Of a stretch of DNA of 8,375 nucleotides, positions 6,325-8,375 are shown one piece after another. Source of the stretch: Caldifarciminota bacterium (GTDB taxonomy: Bacteria > Hydrothermota > Tepidihabitantia > Tepidihabitantales > CAIPLT01); assembly GCA_025061975.1 (NCBI GenBank), contig JANXBB010000288.1, positions 1 to 8,375 of the forward strand. Direction: 5' to 3'. How positions within the stretch are numbered: the first letter of the stretch is position 1; every line of letters begins with the position of its first letter. The position numbers and the translations under genes are program-made. Below the pieces are notes generated by a model. The model did no database searches and was not told the DNA's origin. It saw only the letters and a program-made list of their open reading frames with translations.

Positions 6325-7351
6325 ATTTATAATATGCAGCGCACGCTCCTTCAGATGATACCATACAAGGACCTACAGGATGAGTTGGATTACATTTTTT
6401 CCCGAAAAGTGAACATTCGCTCGGAACAATTAAGCCTAATAATACATCACCACAGCGGCAGAAATTTCGCTTAGGTTCGGGAATTGTAATTTGATAATAT
6501 TGGCGAACATCAAAATTCTCATAATTTTTTGCAAGCTTAAGCCCTGAATTAGGGATTATTCCTAATCCGCGCCACTCAGCATCGGTTGGGACAAAAACCT
6601 CGTTCATTAAATTCTGAGCAATTAAATTTCCGTGCACCTCAACACAACGTTTATATTGAATAGCTACATAATACTTTTTGCTTTTTACCTGCTGATAAAG
6701 ATTGTCAAGGGCTTCTAAAATATCCGGGGGCTCAAAACCGGTAATTACACACGGCTTTAAATACTCCTTAACTAAGAATTCATAAGGTTTGCTCCCAATA
6801 ATTGTTGAAACATGCCCTGGTAGGATGAAACCGTCAATTTTTAGACGAGGGTCTTGAGCAATTTTTCGCAAAGCTGGTGGAATAAGTTTTAGCAACGGTA
6901 ACAGATAAAAGTTTTTTATTCGTTGTTTTTTAGCTTTGATAAGAGTAATTGCTATTGTCGGTGCAGTAGTTTCAAAGCCTACTCCAATAAATACCACGTT
7001 TTTATCGGTCTTCTGAGCCAACATTAAAGCATCCATTGGTGAATATACGATTTTTATATCTGCACCACAAGCTTTTTCTTGTTCAAGGTTACTTTCTGTT
7101 CCCGGAACTCTCATAAGATCCCCGAAGGTTGTAATGACAACATCGGATTTTTGTGCCAAAGCTATTATCCAGTCGATATCTTTTTGGGCAGTTACACACA
7201 CCGGACATCCGGGCCCAGAAATCAATTTAACAGTATTCCCGACTAAGCGCCGAATCCCGGAAGCAGAAATCACATTCGTATGAGTTCCACATACCTCCAT
7301 AAATCTAAGAGGCCGCTGAATTTTAGTAAATCGCCAATATTTTGATGCCAT
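6314..7351 (-). CDS. hypD: Hydrogenase maturation protein HypD
   Basis: HypD is the [4Fe-4S] scaffold which, with HypC, holds the iron atom while HypE adds cyanide during [NiFe]-hydrogenase maturation. The 345-residue protein has all the expected cysteines: MEVCGTHT (Cys21), GPGCPVC (Cys49, Cys52) and a C-terminal cluster-binding region with Cys298, Cys300, Cys313, Cys320, Cys329 and Cys337, in the pattern CRCGDVL, SECSLFG, GPCMVSSEGACAAYY. The conserved TFGDLMRVPG, YSPMDAL, GFETTAP and EWRGLG segments are present. The N-terminus is about 20 residues shorter than in E. coli HypD. Upstream in-frame codons contain no ATG, GTG or TTG before a TAA, so this ATG is the only ordinary start. No Shine-Dalgarno is visible; the gene begins 10 nt after the TPR gene's stop and is probably translationally coupled. 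hypC is not adjacent and must lie elsewhere. Confidence 0.97.
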   Translation of the reverse strand: MASKYWRFTKIQRPLRFMEVCGTHTNVISASGIRRLVGNTVKLISGPGCPVCVTAQKDIDWIIALAQKSDVVITTFGDLMRVPGTESNLEQEKACGADIKIVYSPMDALMLAQKTDKNVVFIGVGFETTAPTIAITLIKAKKQRIKNFYLLPLLKLIPPALRKIAQDPRLKIDGFILPGHVSTIIGSKPYEFLVKEYLKPCVITGFEPPDILEALDNLYQQVKSKKYYVAIQYKRCVEVHGNLIAQNLMNEVFVPTDAEWRGLGIIPNSGLKLAKNYENFDVRQYYQITIPEPKRNFCRCGDVLLGLIVPSECSLFGKKCNPTHPVGPCMVSSEGACAAYYKYEH

Positions 7352-7361
7352 TGGATGATGT

Positions 7362-8102
7362 CTAATGTGTGTGCTTGATAGAATTTTTTAAATTTGCTAA
7401 CTGGATTCGTGCCCAATAACTTTCCGGTGCCGTTGGCGAATTAAATATTAAATCTTCAAAAATATCCCGTGCATTCAAAGTATCATTTAAAAAGTTTAAA
7501 TATATAAGCCCTAAGTTATATTTGACTTGCGGGACTAATTTACTCTTAGGAAATTTATCTAAAAATTCTTTTGAAAACGCTATAGCCTGATTTATTTGAT
7601 TTTTGGTTTTAGATATTTTACAAAGCATTAAATAAGCATACTCAGCGATACGGGTATTTTTTTTGATTATCTCGCGACAGATATTTTCAGCTATGTTATA
7701 ATTTTGAATTTCATAATTTAATAAAACCTCAGCATATAAATTTAAACTTGCTGTGTCACCGTCTATGTCTGTAATCAAAAGCAAAAGATGTAAGGCATCG
7801 TTTATAAATTCACTTTTCGGGAAGCGCTTGATAAGTTCAGATGACCAATAAAATACTGAGTCTGCTTTTGTTCGATAAAAAGACAATTTTATCTGATCCC
7901 AAATAAATTTGTCTGAAGCGTAATTAGGGTTTTTCATCTGCGTGTTATGGTCATTTGTATTAGCTAAATAATTAAACATATGAGGTTTTATTTCTTTATT
8001 TATCGACAAGTTATGTTCGCTTATTAATGGAAATAAAAATTGCTTACTAACTATATTTGTATGATTAAATAAAATAATTAGAAGAAAAACAACAGAGCTC
8101 AT
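7362..8102 (-). CDS. Exported or membrane-anchored TPR-repeat protein, function unknown
   Basis: This 246-residue protein has a hydrophobic N-terminus (VVFLLIILF, residues 4-12) suggesting a signal peptide or anchor, without a lipobox and without the usual basic residues ahead of it. A low-complexity, Asn-rich linker (about 28-62) follows. The rest looks like four tetratricopeptide-type helix pairs at about 79-112, 118-150, 153-188 and 190-224. The clearest carry the LIKRFPKSEFINDAL and FLDKFPKSKLVPQVKYNLG patterns typical of BamD/YbgF-like periplasmic TPR proteins. Such repeats usually bind other proteins; no catalytic site is seen. The start has an AAGGA site 9 nt upstream and lies 5 nt after the stop of the preceding partial gene. 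It sits directly before hypD, which may reflect only cotranscription. It is unlike any known Hyp protein. Confidence 0.8.
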   Translation of the reverse strand: MSSVVFLLIILFNHTNIVSKQFLFPLISEHNLSINKEIKPHMFNYLANTNDHNTQMKNPNYASDKFIWDQIKLSFYRTKADSVFYWSSELIKRFPKSEFINDALHLLLLITDIDGDTASLNLYAEVLLNYEIQNYNIAENICREIIKKNTRIAEYAYLMLCKISKTKNQINQAIAFSKEFLDKFPKSKLVPQVKYNLGLIYLNFLNDTLNARDIFEDLIFNSPTAPESYWARIQLANLKNSIKHTH

Positions 8103-8107
8103 TTTAA

Positions 8108-8375
8108 TTAATCCTTTAAGAGAGTTTCAAAGTAATTTTTTATTATCTGCTCATATTCTCTAGGGTAGTTTGCCCGAAACGAACGAATAATTTCTTCGCG
8201 TAGTTGCTTTTTATTTTCGCCTAAATTTTTATCAAGCTTGATGATTTCACGAATAAAATGTTCTTTGCCGACAACTCGCTCCCTTTTTTCGTCGGAAAAT
8301 TTTTGCCTAATGCTTCTTTGAGCGTCTAATAAATGCTCTATAACTTTTTCTTGCCGCTCTATAGTTTTTCGTGAA
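8108..8375 (-). CDS. C-terminal fragment of an unidentified, charged helical protein (5' end outside window)
   Basis: An open minus-strand frame enters from the right edge and ends at TAA (8110-8108), giving 88 residues. It is strongly charged and predicted helical (IERQEKVIEHLLDAQRSIRQ, then a KRERVVGKE stretch) and ends REYEQIIKNYFETLLKD. The final pattern, YPxEYExxIxxYFxxL, reminds me of the tails of large membrane proteins of the DUF4175 type that often precede TPR genes, but this is a faint resemblance. Amino-acid use is sensible for a real gene, and the stop lies only 5 nt before the TPR start, supporting one operon with the TPR protein, hypD and hypE. Confidence 0.7.
   Translation of the reverse strand, partial: SRKTIERQEKVIEHLLDAQRSIRQKFSDEKRERVVGKEHFIREIIKLDKNLGENKKQLREEIIRSFRANYPREYEQIIKNYFETLLKD

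Noticed and set aside
6346..6350. AGGAG upstream of hypE as its ribosome site
   Set aside because: It is 21 nt from the ATG and is explained by codons for the conserved EGACAA segment of HypD; no alternative in-frame ATG, GTG or TTG lies nearer to it.

Overview
This is an AT-rich bacterial window (roughly one third G+C by eye) with standard-code genes packed tightly in two directions. A lipoprotein signal ending in LLFSC is followed by a DUF4837-type domain, a family best known from Bacteroidota. The oxoamine synthase most resembles Bacteroidota serine palmitoyltransferases, and there is a [NiFe]-hydrogenase maturation pair. Together these suggest a Gram-negative, probably anaerobic bacterium of the Bacteroidota/FCB sphere or a nearby uncultured lineage such as WOR-3. 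That placement is an inference from a few proteins and is weak. No rRNA, tRNA, CRISPR array, insertion sequence or phage gene was recognised.

Layout. On the plus strand, the 3' three quarters of recG (open at the left edge, ending at 1535) is followed after 2 nt by a DUF4837-like lipoprotein gene (1538-2521). This meets, tail to tail and with a 15-nt overlap, a minus-strand gene pair read right to left. The pair is a serine-palmitoyltransferase-like PLP enzyme (4824 to 3640) and a GNAT-fold acyltransferase-like protein (3640 to 2507), joined by a TAATG stop/start overlap with a strong Shine-Dalgarno sequence. A 417-nt noncoding gap (4825-5241) holds a near-consensus sigma-70 promoter whose predicted start lies almost at the ATG of the PLP enzyme. 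Further right, also on the minus strand, is a compact cluster: the C-terminal end of an unidentified protein (8375 to 8108), an exported TPR protein (8102 to 7362), hypD (7351 to 6314) and hypE (6324 to 5242).

How the genes work together. HypD and HypE are consecutive partners in making and loading the Fe(CN)2CO group of [NiFe] hydrogenases; the hydrogenase and the other hyp genes must lie elsewhere. The PLP enzyme and its coupled GNAT partner are the most interesting pair. The first looks able to condense an amino acid with an acyl thioester to a sphingoid-type ketone, and the second is a plausible N-acyltransferase, so together they could form the first and last committed steps of a bacterial ceramide (or sulfonolipid) pathway. 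RecG acts in fork rescue, and its lipoprotein neighbour has no known role.
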